A stretch of DNA of 64,000 nt from Flavobacteriales bacterium (GTDB lineage Bacteria > Bacteroidota > Bacteroidia > Flavobacteriales_D > Crocinitomicaceae), in the NCBI GenBank assembly GCA_947447525.1, contig CANFJL010000002.1, positions 171,018-235,017 on the forward strand, read 5' to 3'. Both the position numbers and the translations under genes were made by a program. The notes beneath the pieces are model-generated. The model ran no database searches. It saw nothing but the letters and a program-made list of their open reading frames with translations, and was not told where the DNA came from. Of the stretch, positions 27,172 to 36,293 are shown one piece after another (within the stretch, counting starts at the first letter, position 1; each line of letters starts with the position of its first letter).

Positions 27172-27999
27172 ATGCAATTAGGTATAATCAATAAGTTAAA
27201 AATCAACCGAATAACTCCTCCAGGAGCATTTTTAGAAGACCTTCAAGGAAACGAAGTTTTACTTCCTACAAAATATCTAACAGAAGATATGGAATTGGAT
27301 TCAGAAGTAAGTGTTTTTATAATGAAAGATTCTGAAAATAGAATTGTTGCTACAACAGAAACGCCTCATCTTTTATTGGGCGGATTCAACTATTTGAGAA
27401 TTGCTGAAGTAAACCCATACGGGGCATTTGCCGATTGGGGCTTAGATAAAGATTTATTCGTTCCTTTTCGAGAACAATTACACAAAGTATATATTGACGA
27501 AAAATACTTGTTTGTCCTAAAGTACGACCATGAAACAGACCGTTTGTTTGGTAGTATGAAAATTAAAAAGTCTCTTGACCCTTGTTTAAAAGATATTACT
27601 GGTGAAGAAGTTGAACTTCTTATCTGTGAGAAATCAGACCTTGGCGTTAATGTTATTGTTAACAATAGGTATGGTGGATTAATTTATCATCAAGATTTCA
27701 ATAAACCTTTAGAGCGCGGTGAACGTGCAGTAGGATTTGTATCAAAAGTGAGAGAAGACGGGAAATTAGACATACGATTCGAACCTTTAACTTTTGAAAA
27801 GTATGATCTGGCCACCGAAGATTTATTAGAAAAATTAAGGGTTGAAAAAACTATTTATCTCACAGATAATTCTAGTCCTGAAGATATTAGAGAAACTATG
27901 GGAATGAGTAAAAAAACCTTCAAACAAGCCATTGGTAAACTATATCGATACAGAAAAATAGCGCTGTTTCCGGATAGAATTGAATTTATTGAAAAATAA
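27172..27999 (+). CDS. CvfB-like S1 RNA-binding protein
   Basis: Cytosolic protein of 275 residues resembling CvfB/YitL of Firmicutes: several S1-type beta-barrel domains followed by a winged-helix domain. Seen: GAFLEDLQGNEVLLPTKY, GAFADWGLDKDLFVPFREQ (a degenerate S1 repeat), GGLIYHQDF and a helix-turn-helix-like end (SPEDIRETMGMSKKTFKQAIGKLYRYRKI, about 240-268). In Staphylococcus the relative affects virulence gene expression through RNA; here a general RNA-binding role is inferred. The ATG follows the stop of the secreted protein with no gap. Confidence 0.85.
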   Translation: MQLGIINKLKINRITPPGAFLEDLQGNEVLLPTKYLTEDMELDSEVSVFIMKDSENRIVATTETPHLLLGGFNYLRIAEVNPYGAFADWGLDKDLFVPFREQLHKVYIDEKYLFVLKYDHETDRLFGSMKIKKSLDPCLKDITGEEVELLICEKSDLGVNVIVNNRYGGLIYHQDFNKPLERGERAVGFVSKVREDGKLDIRFEPLTFEKYDLATEDLLEKLRVEKTIYLTDNSSPEDIRETMGMSKKTFKQAIGKLYRYRKIALFPDRIEFIEK

Positions 28000-28014
28000 G
28001 ATTCAGTAATCATT

Positions 28015-29694
28015 ATGTCAACAGACTCCTGTTTCATTCGTTTTAATTCCAAAATTGATGGCATTGAAATGCCTGAAAAATTTGATTATCCTTTTTATTA
28101 CGACCCTACCCCTCTTGCTTTGCTCGCGGCCAATGAATTAAAGTGCTATTTAAGAACTCAAGAAGATTGGGTGCATAATTTTGGAATAGACCCAGAGCTC
28201 AATTCTTTGGTAATTGGAAAAATGTTTGGCGTATTGGTGGTTAAAAATGAACAGGGTGAACTCGGTTATTTAAGGGCGTTTTCAGGAAAATTAGCAGGTG
28301 GTAATCACCATGATCAATTTGTGCCTCCCGTGTTTGATATGCTTAAAGAAGATGGTTTTTATAAAAAAGAAGAAGCCATAGTGAATGAATTTAATGCAAA
28401 AATTCTCGCATTTGAAACAGATTCAATCTTCATGAGAATGAAAGTGGAATTACAAGTCTTAAAAAAACAAGCTGAAGAATCTATTAAGCAAACAAAAATC
28501 GATATTAAGCAAGCGAAATTAGAGCGTAAAAAACAAAGAGCTGAATCGATATCGATGCATCAAGAGGAAATTAATATCCTTCTAAAAAACCTAAGCGAAC
28601 TGAGTATAAGAGAACAATTTGAATTAAAAGATCAACAAAAATATTGGAATCATCACCTTACAACACTAGAGGAAAAAATTCAAATTTATGAGGAAAAACT
28701 CAATGCATTAAAACTAGAACGAAAAATAAAATCTGGAAAAATTCAAGCCCAATTATTTGAACAATATCTATTTTACAATCAAAATTTAGAATCTAAAAGT
28801 CTAGGGAGTATATTTTCAGAGACACCTTTTCATCAACCACCTGCAGGTGCTGGAGAATGTGCAGCTCCTAAACTATTACAGTATGCCTTCCAACATAAAT
28901 TAACTCCTATAACTATAGCTGAATTTTGGTGGGGAGATGCCCCTAAATCAGAAATAAGAGCGCACGAACAATTTTATCCAGCTTGCAAGGTGAAGTGCGA
29001 ACCCATATTGGCGCATATGTTAAAAGGCATTGAAATCAATGAGAATGCTTTACTGCAAAACCCTGGCGAAGGAAAGTCCTTAGAAATTATTTATGAAGAT
29101 GATGCCATTGCAATCATCAATAAACCATTTGAATTTTTATCTGTCCCTGGAAAAAACATCAAAGATTCTGTTGCAGAGCGCATGAAAATTTTGTATCCAG
29201 ATGCGACAGGTCCTTTGGTAGTTCATCGATTAGATATGTCAACATCAGGATTAATGCTGATAGCAAAAACTATTGCAGTGCATAAAGTACTTCAGAGACA
29301 ATTTATAAAAAGGAAAATTGAAAAAGAATATGAAGCTTTATTAGAGGGCGAATTACAAACGAATAAAGGCAGTGTTAATTTGCCTTTGCGTTTAGATATC
29401 GATGATCGACCAAGACAATTAGTTTGCTTTGAACATGGAAAATTAGCCCAAACAGACTGGGAACTATTAGCTATAAAAGAAGGGAAATCTAAAGTTCGCT
29501 TTAAACCCGTAACAGGACGAACACATCAATTAAGAGTTCACGCAGCACATCCGCTAGGACTCAACATGCCTATTGTTGGAGATGATCTTTATGGCAATAA
29601 AGAAAAGCGTTTGTACCTGCATGCTGCTAAACTAAGCTTTTATCATCCCATCAACCGACAGTGGTTGACCTTTGAATTGAAAGCAGATTTTTAA
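28015..29694 (+). CDS. RluA-family pseudouridine synthase, long form
   Basis: 559 residues. The C-terminal part (about 360-559) is a standard RluA catalytic domain: IIYEDDAIAIINKPFEFLSVPG, GPLVVHRLDMSTSGLMLIAKT with the catalytic aspartate (about 406), and TGRTHQLRVHAAHPLG. The N-terminal 350 residues hold a globular segment, a long coiled coil (about 140-250, rich in Lys, Glu and Gln) and a cysteine-containing motif (GAGECAAPKLLQYAF, then YPACKVKCEPIL) that also occurs in long RluA-type proteins of other bacteria. The RNA target is unknown. It follows the CvfB-like gene by 15 bases. Confidence 0.9.
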   Translation: MSTDSCFIRFNSKIDGIEMPEKFDYPFYYDPTPLALLAANELKCYLRTQEDWVHNFGIDPELNSLVIGKMFGVLVVKNEQGELGYLRAFSGKLAGGNHHDQFVPPVFDMLKEDGFYKKEEAIVNEFNAKILAFETDSIFMRMKVELQVLKKQAEESIKQTKIDIKQAKLERKKQRAESISMHQEEINILLKNLSELSIREQFELKDQQKYWNHHLTTLEEKIQIYEEKLNALKLERKIKSGKIQAQLFEQYLFYNQNLESKSLGSIFSETPFHQPPAGAGECAAPKLLQYAFQHKLTPITIAEFWWGDAPKSEIRAHEQFYPACKVKCEPILAHMLKGIEINENALLQNPGEGKSLEIIYEDDAIAIINKPFEFLSVPGKNIKDSVAERMKILYPDATGPLVVHRLDMSTSGLMLIAKTIAVHKVLQRQFIKRKIEKEYEALLEGELQTNKGSVNLPLRLDIDDRPRQLVCFEHGKLAQTDWELLAIKEGKSKVRFKPVTGRTHQLRVHAAHPLGLNMPIVGDDLYGNKEKRLYLHAAKLSFYHPINRQWLTFELKADF

Positions 29695-29815
29695 TTTATA
29701 ATTGATGTTTTGAATTAAATCGTCTGACCTATAAGATTTCTAAAGGCAGAAATTATATTTTTAAAAGAAATAATAAATCAAAGAGATTTCTATCCTAGAA
29801 TTAACTTCAAAAGTT

Positions 29816-29823
29816 TATCTTTG
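29816..29823 (+). promoter_or_regulatory. TAnnTTTG box for the PRTase-murQ operon (TATCTTTG)
   Basis: Perfect -7 consensus, 18 bases before the ATG at 29842. It lies in a 147-base gap after the RluA-type gene that otherwise shows nothing recognisable. Confidence 0.5.
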
Positions 29824-29841
29824 TTTAAACAAACTAGGCGC

Positions 29842-30336
29842 ATGCAAGTTATTTTGAATCATCAGAAAATTCATCAGAAAATAACCCGATTAGGGCATCA
29901 AATCATTGAGAATTGCGTCGAAGAAAAAACCATTTATATCGGTGGAATAATCGGCAACGGTTATGTCTTAGCGCAATTATTAGCGAAAATAATTAGTGAT
30001 CATTCAGAGATTAAAGTTCATGTCTTTGAAGTTAAAATTAATAAAGAAGAGCCTTGGAAATATCCAATAACCTTTTCAATCGATGAGAAATCACTTAAAA
30101 AAGGATTTATTGTTCTTGTTGATGATGTAATCAATTCAGGAAAAACAATGCAGTATGCACTCGTTCGATTTCTTGAACAAGCTACTAAATCAATTAAAAC
30201 TGTCGTATTAGTCGATCGGCAACACAGAAGATATCCCATTAAAGCAGATTTTGCTGGACTAGGTTTATCGACAACATTAAAGAATAGGGTTGAAATCGAC
30301 CTTAATGCATTAGATTCGAAGGCCTATTTAATATGA
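29842..30336 (+). CDS. PyrR-like phosphoribosyltransferase family protein
   Basis: 164 residues, type I PRTase fold. The PRPP-binding loop is VLVDDVINSGKTMQYAL (about 90-106). The N-terminus MQVILNHQKIHQKITRLGHQI and C-terminal LVDRQHRRYPIKADFAGL resemble PyrR/uracil PRTase relatives, but the regulatory role of PyrR is not implied. The ATG at 29842 is preferred over an in-frame TTG at 29821, which lies inside the predicted promoter box. Its stop overlaps the murQ ATG by 4 bases. Confidence 0.82.
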   Translation: MQVILNHQKIHQKITRLGHQIIENCVEEKTIYIGGIIGNGYVLAQLLAKIISDHSEIKVHVFEVKINKEEPWKYPITFSIDEKSLKKGFIVLVDDVINSGKTMQYALVRFLEQATKSIKTVVLVDRQHRRYPIKADFAGLGLSTTLKNRVEIDLNALDSKAYLI

Positions 30337-31148
30337 AAAAAATAACTGAATCAGACTCTAATTATCAGCATCTAGAAAAGATGTCCAGTCTTGATTTGTT
30401 GCGCAACATCAACAAAGAAGATCAAACTGTTGCCGAGGCTGTCTCTCTTGAAATTCCAAATATTGAAGCCTTTATTGAAGCTTGTTTTGAAAGGATGAAA
30501 ATTGGCGGAAGACTTTTTTACCTAGGAGCGGGCACCAGTGGCAGATTGGGTATTGTTGACGCAAGCGAATGTCCACCCACCTTTGGAATTGATCACGGAA
30601 TTGTCGTTGGAATTATTGCTGGTGGAGATACCGCCATTCGTAAAGCGGTGGAATTTGCTGAAGATGATTGCGAACAAGCATGGAAAGATTTAGCACCTTT
30701 TAACTTAACTAAAAACGATACTATTGTTGGGATTGCAGCCTCTGGATCGACTCCTTATGTTCTTGGCGCGATTGAAAAAGCTAATGAATTAGGAATTCTA
30801 ACTGCTGGAATTTCTTGTAACCCCTCCTCTCCTCTATCTGCATTAGCTCAATTTGCAATAGCCCCAGTGGTTGGACCAGAATTTGTTACCGGAAGTACGC
30901 GTATGAAATCTGGTACCGCACAAAAACTAGTTTTGAATATGATCTCAACCACCCTAATGATCAGACTGGGAAAAGTAAAGGGTAATAAAATGGTTGATAT
31001 GCAATTGAGTAATCACAAATTGGTGGATCGCGGCATCAAAATGATTGTTGATGAACTTCATATTGAACCTGCACTTGCGGAAGAACTATTAGTAAAAACA
31101 GGTTCAGTTCGTGCAGCTGTTAATCACTATAATAATAACAAGATATGA
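30333..31148 (+). CDS. murQ: N-acetylmuramic acid 6-phosphate etherase MurQ
   Basis: Cleaves the lactyl ether of MurNAc 6-phosphate to give GlcNAc 6-phosphate during peptidoglycan recycling. SIS-domain protein of 271 residues with FYLGAGTSGRLGIVDASECPPTFG (catalytic Glu), AVEFAEDD (second Glu), GIAASGSTPYVLGA, and the signature GPEFVTGSTRMKSGTAQKLVLNM. It overlaps its neighbours by 4 bases on each side, so three genes (PRTase, murQ, arginase-family) are tightly coupled. Confidence 0.95.
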   Translation: MKKITESDSNYQHLEKMSSLDLLRNINKEDQTVAEAVSLEIPNIEAFIEACFERMKIGGRLFYLGAGTSGRLGIVDASECPPTFGIDHGIVVGIIAGGDTAIRKAVEFAEDDCEQAWKDLAPFNLTKNDTIVGIAASGSTPYVLGAIEKANELGILTAGISCNPSSPLSALAQFAIAPVVGPEFVTGSTRMKSGTAQKLVLNMISTTLMIRLGKVKGNKMVDMQLSNHKLVDRGIKMIVDELHIEPALAEELLVKTGSVRAAVNHYNNNKI

Positions 31149-32188
31149 TTCCTTTTGATCCCAATGGTGTAGGAATTGCCAATGGAAATATCTTTGGATT
31201 TCCCATTAATGAACAAGAAGCATCGATTGTATTGATTCCTGTTCCTTGGGACGCAACAGCATCTTATGGAAAAGGAACTAGTAATGGTCCAGCTGCAATT
31301 CTAGATGCATCTACGCAGTTAGATTTTTATCATCCGCAATTGGAGAACGCCTTCGATACTCAGATTTTCATGACCCCCATTTCTCAAGAATGGTCCGAAA
31401 TCAATAGTACTTGTTGTCAAATGAGTAAAGATTATCTTGCCGAACTTGAAGTCATAGGAGAAGAACAAGCAAGAGAAAAATATGCTGATGAATTAAGTTA
31501 TATTAATAAAGCCCATGAAGCCCTTAGGTCCAATTTGAAGGAGCGATCCTTAGACTTAATCAAACAGGGTAAAATTGTTGCTGTTTTAGGAGGAGAGCAC
31601 TCTACTCCACTTGGATTATTGGAAGCATTAAATTCACATCATGATTCCTTTGGGATTTTGCAAATTGATGCCCATGCTGATTTAAGAAATGCCTATGAAG
31701 GTTTTGATCAATCTCATGCCAGCATTATGTATAATGTTTTGGATAAATGTCAAAATCTTGAAAAATTAATTCAAATTGGAATTCGTGATATTTCTGCCAA
31801 CGAGGTTGAATTGAGTAAGATTCATCCAAAAGTTGTTACTTTTTATGATTGGGATTTGAAATCAGGGAATTTTGAAGGAAAAAATTGGTCCGAACAAGTT
31901 CAAGAAATCATTGCTGAATTACCACAAAATGTATACATTTCATTCGATATTGATGGTTTAAAACCTGAATTATGTCCCAACACCGGCACACCAGTAGCGG
32001 GTGGATTTGAATTGGAACAAATTTCTTATTTATTATTCCAACTTGTTGCAACAGGAAGAAAGATTATTGGATTTGATTTGAATGAGGTGGCCCCGGGTGA
32101 GAACAATGATTGGGATGCTAATGTTGGCGCAAGAGCACTTTGGCAACTCGTTTGTGCCTGTGAAAAAAGTAGAAGAAATCATGCTTAA
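31145..32188 (+). CDS. Arginase/agmatinase/formimidoylglutamase family hydrolase
   Basis: Ureohydrolase-fold enzyme of 347 residues with a binuclear manganese site: LGGEHSTPLG (His ligand, about 149), IDAHADLR (about 175) and SFDIDGLKPELCPNTGTP (about 265), where the two Asp ligands are present. The usual aspartate after them (DGLDP in most relatives) is lysine here. An insertion of about 70 residues (70-140) between the first motifs is typical of the agmatinase-like group of Bacteroidota. Agmatinase or formimidoylglutamase are both possible; I cannot choose. The last eight bases overlap the start of the membrane-protein gene. Confidence 0.85.
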   Translation: MIPFDPNGVGIANGNIFGFPINEQEASIVLIPVPWDATASYGKGTSNGPAAILDASTQLDFYHPQLENAFDTQIFMTPISQEWSEINSTCCQMSKDYLAELEVIGEEQAREKYADELSYINKAHEALRSNLKERSLDLIKQGKIVAVLGGEHSTPLGLLEALNSHHDSFGILQIDAHADLRNAYEGFDQSHASIMYNVLDKCQNLEKLIQIGIRDISANEVELSKIHPKVVTFYDWDLKSGNFEGKNWSEQVQEIIAELPQNVYISFDIDGLKPELCPNTGTPVAGGFELEQISYLLFQLVATGRKIIGFDLNEVAPGENNDWDANVGARALWQLVCACEKSRRNHA

Positions 32189-32717
32189 AAAGTTAGCGCG
32201 AAATACTTGGTTTTTATTATGCCTGATCTCTATCATTGCATTTGCCTTTAGTATTTATAGAAGTGTTTCTTTCACAGGACTGAGTACAGCAAAATGGGCG
32301 GTTTATTTCTTTGGTCCAAGTCTTATAATGAGCTTAAGTTTTATACATTTAAATTGGTTTGTAAAATTAGTAAGCATCATTAACATTGCCATCTATTTAA
32401 GCATCGCCTCTTATTTCATGATTCATTTAAATGATTTTGAAAATTATTGGCATTTGTTATTACTTCCAATGCTCTTTAGTTTTTATTTTACTTGGGCATC
32501 GTTGATTAGGTTCCTCAGAATTAAATGGCGCTACCTTAGTCAAATCACACTAAGTTTGGCTTGTGTTTTTTGCCTTTTAGATATTACTTTAGATTTCAAA
32601 ATAGAATTAATGAATCAGCTGTTCTATTTTAATTTTATAGCCGCTATTATCTTGCCTTTATTAAGTCCATTCCAAGAAGAAATGGCAAAGGAACTAACAG
32701 AAAAAACAAATGAATAA
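32181..32717 (+). CDS. Six-helix membrane protein of unknown function
   Basis: 178 residues starting MLKKLARNTWFLLCLISII. About six hydrophobic segments are visible with short loops (for example FFGPSLIMSLSFIHL, LVSIINIAIYLSIASYFMI, LLLPMLFSFYFTWASL, LFYFNFIAAIILPLL). No domain recognised. The ATG at 32181 overlaps the arginase-family stop by eight bases, which fits translational coupling; the longer frame from 32082 lies inside the upstream gene and is rejected. It converges with the NlpC/P60 gene. Confidence 0.65.
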   Translation: MLKKLARNTWFLLCLISIIAFAFSIYRSVSFTGLSTAKWAVYFFGPSLIMSLSFIHLNWFVKLVSIINIAIYLSIASYFMIHLNDFENYWHLLLLPMLFSFYFTWASLIRFLRIKWRYLSQITLSLACVFCLLDITLDFKIELMNQLFYFNFIAAIILPLLSPFQEEMAKELTEKTNE

Positions 32718-32727
32718 GTTAAGATTT

Positions 32728-33606
32728 CTATTTATTTAGAAAAGTCCCAAAACCTTGTACTCGTTTTTCCCAATAACTAGATCCTGTAATTTTATCAAAA
32801 GTTATTCCCTTGCTGCTTGATGCATGAATCATTACTAAATCTTGGCCTTTTTCAGAGACTAAAATCCCAACATGAGATACTTCTGTCCCATTAGAGAAAA
32901 AGACTAAATCTCCAATTTGAGCTTGATCTTTGGTTAATTTAATGGAATTTTCATACTGTTCCTTTGCCCTTCTTGGAACATTAATTCCATAATGTAACAG
33001 CACATAAGAGGTGAAACCACTACAATCAAAACCTTGTGGACTTTGTCCTGCCCAAACATAGGGAGTTCCTAAATAGTTTTTAGCATAATCAATTATTCCA
33101 GATCTTTCTTTTAATTCAATATTTGTTGGGGCTGCCCATTCGAATTTTCCATCTGTCTCTTTAAAGTCGATATCAATAAACAGTGTTTCAATTTTATTGG
33201 AGAAAAAATAGGACAATTCCTTTTCTTTTCTGCGATTTAAATCTGCTGTCCAAGCGGCTAAATCCATCTTGAGGGCTACCAACTCAGAATGATGCGCTTC
33301 TAATATTTTTCTGCCTTTTACAGTTTTTTGAATCTGATCAAAATCTCTTATGGCATCATCAAAAACAGTTGGATGGGACTTTCTCCATGCATCGTCCTTA
33401 GCCAATTGCAATCCACTTATAGACTTATAGTATAAGGGTACAAGAGAGTAATCATATGAAGGGTCATTTAACAATCGATTAGCACGACGCTGAACCATTT
33501 TAAAATGTTGCTGATCATACAACTGTTCCATTTTATCAAATGCAGGCACTTGAGCAAATGAAAAATTTAATAGGAGAATAAAGAAAATTAAAAAACGGAA
33601 TTTCAT
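32728..33606 (-). CDS. Secreted NlpC/P60 (C40) cell-wall peptidase
   Basis: 292 residues with a signal peptide (MKFRFLIFFILLLNFSFAQ). The N-terminal half (20-160) is mostly helical and unknown. The C-terminal NlpC/P60 domain has TPYVWAGQSPQGFDCSGF with Cys195 as nucleophile, His245 in VSHVGILV and His261 in MIHASSSKG, so the triad is complete. It likely cuts peptide stems of peptidoglycan in the periplasm. It follows the unknown secreted-protein gene by 5 bases on the same strand. Confidence 0.92.
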   Translation of the reverse strand: MKFRFLIFFILLLNFSFAQVPAFDKMEQLYDQQHFKMVQRRANRLLNDPSYDYSLVPLYYKSISGLQLAKDDAWRKSHPTVFDDAIRDFDQIQKTVKGRKILEAHHSELVALKMDLAAWTADLNRRKEKELSYFFSNKIETLFIDIDFKETDGKFEWAAPTNIELKERSGIIDYAKNYLGTPYVWAGQSPQGFDCSGFTSYVLLHYGINVPRRAKEQYENSIKLTKDQAQIGDLVFFSNGTEVSHVGILVSEKGQDLVMIHASSSKGITFDKITGSSYWEKRVQGFGTFLNK

Positions 33607-33611
33607 GGAAC

Positions 33612-34694
33612 TTAATTCGAATATTTTTGACCTTTCAAATAAACGATATTGCTTTGATTAAATAATTTAACCAATACAGAATTACCATAAATTTCAAACT
33701 CTGCATCTTGTAAAGAGGTTATAGATTCTACCTTTCCATCAACGAGCGCAGAAACACCACCCATAATATTTTTAAAGACCAAAGTATTATTTTTAATCAA
33801 ATAAGAAGAGGGAGTAAAATTAGCCACTTCAATTTTAGTGTCGTTTGTATAAGCAAATAAATAAGAATTTTCTCCCCAAACGATCATATCATCTTTAACA
33901 TCCCAGAAGTTAGGGGAAAAATTCGATAATTGAGTTTTCTCTCCATTTTTATACATCCAAAGATTGCTATTTAAGTCTTCATAAACGACAAAACCACGAC
34001 CTGCTTTATACTTTTTCATAAATTGACCTTCAATATCTACAAATTGACCATTCTCAAACCCAACAAAAGTTCGCGTTGTAGGATCATTAAAGCAAACGAT
34101 ATCAGTTCCCACTTGAAAATCAATAGCAAATCCATTCCATGCGCCTATCTCAAAAGTTTGTCCTCTCCAAAAAATCTTGTATAGATTCCCATTATCCTTA
34201 AAAATCACCATGTTTTCCCCAATTTGTGTAGGAAGTGCCAAATCCCCAATTATGGTTGCAATTGAAGTTGTTGTTTTATTCCAGTAAACATTGATGGTAT
34301 TGAAACGTGTGTCTTCATAAACGATTATACTATCTTTCACTAAATAATTTCTTCCAAAATAGGTCAAAGTTTGCAATCTACCGGCATCCCACATATTTAG
34401 TGTCGGTCCAATTTTATATCCTAATAAATGATCAGAAACCTGATACTCAACATTTAAGTTCGTAATATCTTTGCGGGCCTTACCATCATATAAACGCAGA
34501 TTACCTCTTGTGTCAATATAAGCTACAAATTCATCACCTGCTTTATATTCTTTTACAGCTTGAATTTCAACTTGCTTATAAAATCCATTTTCAAAACTCA
34601 AAAAATAATTATTGAAATCTCTGCATGGAATAACCCCTTGTGCAAAAAGAAAATTGAATAAAAAGACAAAAAATAAAGTGAATGCTATTTTCAT
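33612..34694 (-). CDS. Secreted protein of unknown function, beta-propeller-like
   Basis: 360 residues with a signal peptide (MKIAFTLFFVFLFNFLFAQ). The rest is a series of short repeated beta units of the form 'VAYIDTRGNLRLYDG', 'VVYEDLNSNLWMYKNG', 'LVFKNIMGGVSALVDG', each about 40-45 residues, suggesting a six- or seven-bladed propeller. No catalytic residues recognised. I take the ATG at 34694, which starts the signal peptide; an ATG at 34727 lies upstream of the promoter box and is unlikely. First gene of a two-gene transcript with the NlpC/P60 peptidase. Confidence 0.75.
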   Translation of the reverse strand: MKIAFTLFFVFLFNFLFAQGVIPCRDFNNYFLSFENGFYKQVEIQAVKEYKAGDEFVAYIDTRGNLRLYDGKARKDITNLNVEYQVSDHLLGYKIGPTLNMWDAGRLQTLTYFGRNYLVKDSIIVYEDTRFNTINVYWNKTTTSIATIIGDLALPTQIGENMVIFKDNGNLYKIFWRGQTFEIGAWNGFAIDFQVGTDIVCFNDPTTRTFVGFENGQFVDIEGQFMKKYKAGRGFVVYEDLNSNLWMYKNGEKTQLSNFSPNFWDVKDDMIVWGENSYLFAYTNDTKIEVANFTPSSYLIKNNTLVFKNIMGGVSALVDGKVESITSLQDAEFEIYGNSVLVKLFNQSNIVYLKGQKYSN

Positions 34695-34700
34695 TGATTT

Positions 34701-34728
34701 CAAATTTAACCAAATTTCGGACCACAAA
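34701..34728 (-). promoter_or_regulatory. Promoter (TTTG-N16-TAAATTTG) of the propeller/NlpC operon
   Basis: On the minus strand TTTG at 34728-34725, 16 bases, then TAAATTTG at 34708-34701, six bases before the ATG at 34694. The box is a perfect match; the spacing is slightly short. It implies a nearly leaderless message. Confidence 0.5.
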
Positions 34729-34817
34729 AAATTTTAATCTTAATTAATTACAGTTTTAATGAAATGTAATGCAATTTGAAAAATCTAATGTATTTTCGTG
34801 GTATCGAAATTACACCT

Positions 34818-36284
34818 ATGAAAAAAATATTTTTATCGCTTATTTTAGTCAATTCACTATGGGGGCTAAAGGCACAAAAGAAAATTGAATTTGTTGAATA
34901 CGACCTATCCAATGGTATTCATGTTATTCTTCATGAAGAACACAGTACCCCTATCGTAGCTGTTTCCGTTTTATATCATGTAGGATCTAAAAATGAGATT
35001 CCATCTAGAACAGGATTCGCTCACTTTTTTGAACATTTACTATTTGAAGGATCTCAAAATATCGAAAGAGGAAAATACAGTGAATTAGTGGAAAAGAATG
35101 GCGGGGAGTTAAACGCTAATACTTCACAAGACAGAACCTATTATTATGAAATCCTTCCTTCCAATCAATTAGAATTAGGTTTATGGCTAGAAAGCGAAAG
35201 AATGCTTCATGCCAAAGTTGACATAAAAGGAATTGAAACGCAAAGAAGTGTTGTAAAAGAAGAGAAAAGACAACGTGTTGACAATCAACCTTACGGTTCT
35301 TTCTTTACTGAAATGTTTAAAAGAGTTTTTGTTACGCACCCATACAACTGGGCTCCTATTGGCAGTATGGCTGATTTAGATGCTGCTCAAGAAGAAGATT
35401 ATGTGAATTTTTACAAAAATTATTATGTGCCAAGCAATTCAACATTAACCATTGCTGGTGATATCAATATTGCACAGACCAAAAAATGGGTTGAATATTA
35501 TTATGGCTCTATGCCAAAAGGTCAAGCATTAAATGTTTACCGTGATTTTCTTGGATTAAGTGATGTTGATTTTGAAAAAAGATATGGTCTTTCGAAAACA
35601 AAGTTTGATTCCAAGAATTTTATGGGATCCACTCAAGCGGACGCTAAAAAACTACTTGCTACTTATGCTTCAAAACCAATTGAAATAAAAAGAACTGAAA
35701 AAGATCATTCTAGAATTGATGGCGTTACCAAAGATGTTATCTATGACAACATACAATTGCCTGCGATTTTTATGGGATACAAATTTCCAGAACAAACACA
35801 TCCTGACACCTATGCGCTGCAATTTATGAATGAAGTATTATCAGGTGGTCCAAGTTCTAGGATTAATAAAACAATTGTAGAAAAAAAGGAAATGGCCACA
35901 TTTGCATTTTCATTTAATTATGGATTAGAGGACGCTGGAATTGGAATCTTTGCAGCGATTGCAGCGAAAGATATAAGTTTAGATTCTATCCAATTTGAAT
36001 TTGATAAACAAATTGAAATGATTCAAAATACGCTTATTTCAGATGATGAATTTATGAAAATAAGAAATAAATTAGAAAATAATATGGTAGAAAACACCTC
36101 CAGTATCGAAGGTATTGCTGAGAGTTTAGCTGACAACCATGTTTATTTTGGCTCTGCCGACCGAATCAATACAGAGAAAGATTTATTTATGAAAGTCACC
36201 AAAGAAGATATACAGCGTGTTGCTCAAAAATACCTAACTCAAAATTCTAGAGTCATTCTACATTATTTACCAAAAGAAAAATAA
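34818..36284 (+). CDS. M16 zinc metalloprotease, catalytic partner
   Basis: 488 residues, pitrilysin/mitochondrial-processing-peptidase family. Signal peptide MKKIFLSLILVNSLWGLKAQ, then the inverted zinc motif HFFEHLLFEGS (His69, Glu72, His73), with the third zinc ligand expected in the glutamate-rich segment near residues 140-150 (SVVKEEKRQR). I start at the ATG at 34818 because it begins the signal peptide; an ATG at 34776 adds 14 non-family residues. The adjacent gene encodes an M16 protein without the zinc motif, and such pairs form heterodimers. Likely periplasmic. Confidence 0.92.
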   Translation: MKKIFLSLILVNSLWGLKAQKKIEFVEYDLSNGIHVILHEEHSTPIVAVSVLYHVGSKNEIPSRTGFAHFFEHLLFEGSQNIERGKYSELVEKNGGELNANTSQDRTYYYEILPSNQLELGLWLESERMLHAKVDIKGIETQRSVVKEEKRQRVDNQPYGSFFTEMFKRVFVTHPYNWAPIGSMADLDAAQEEDYVNFYKNYYVPSNSTLTIAGDINIAQTKKWVEYYYGSMPKGQALNVYRDFLGLSDVDFEKRYGLSKTKFDSKNFMGSTQADAKKLLATYASKPIEIKRTEKDHSRIDGVTKDVIYDNIQLPAIFMGYKFPEQTHPDTYALQFMNEVLSGGPSSRINKTIVEKKEMATFAFSFNYGLEDAGIGIFAAIAAKDISLDSIQFEFDKQIEMIQNTLISDDEFMKIRNKLENNMVENTSSIEGIAESLADNHVYFGSADRINTEKDLFMKVTKEDIQRVAQKYLTQNSRVILHYLPKEK

Positions 36285-36293
36285 GAACTTATT

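Noticed and set aside
29695..29815. Possible small RNA or terminator between the RluA-type gene and the PRTase operon
   Set aside because: AT-rich sequence without a stable stem followed by T; only the promoter box next to it is supported.
32082..32180. Longer start for the six-helix membrane protein
   Set aside because: These bases code for the C-terminal part of the arginase-family enzyme; the ATG at 32181 begins a proper membrane protein.
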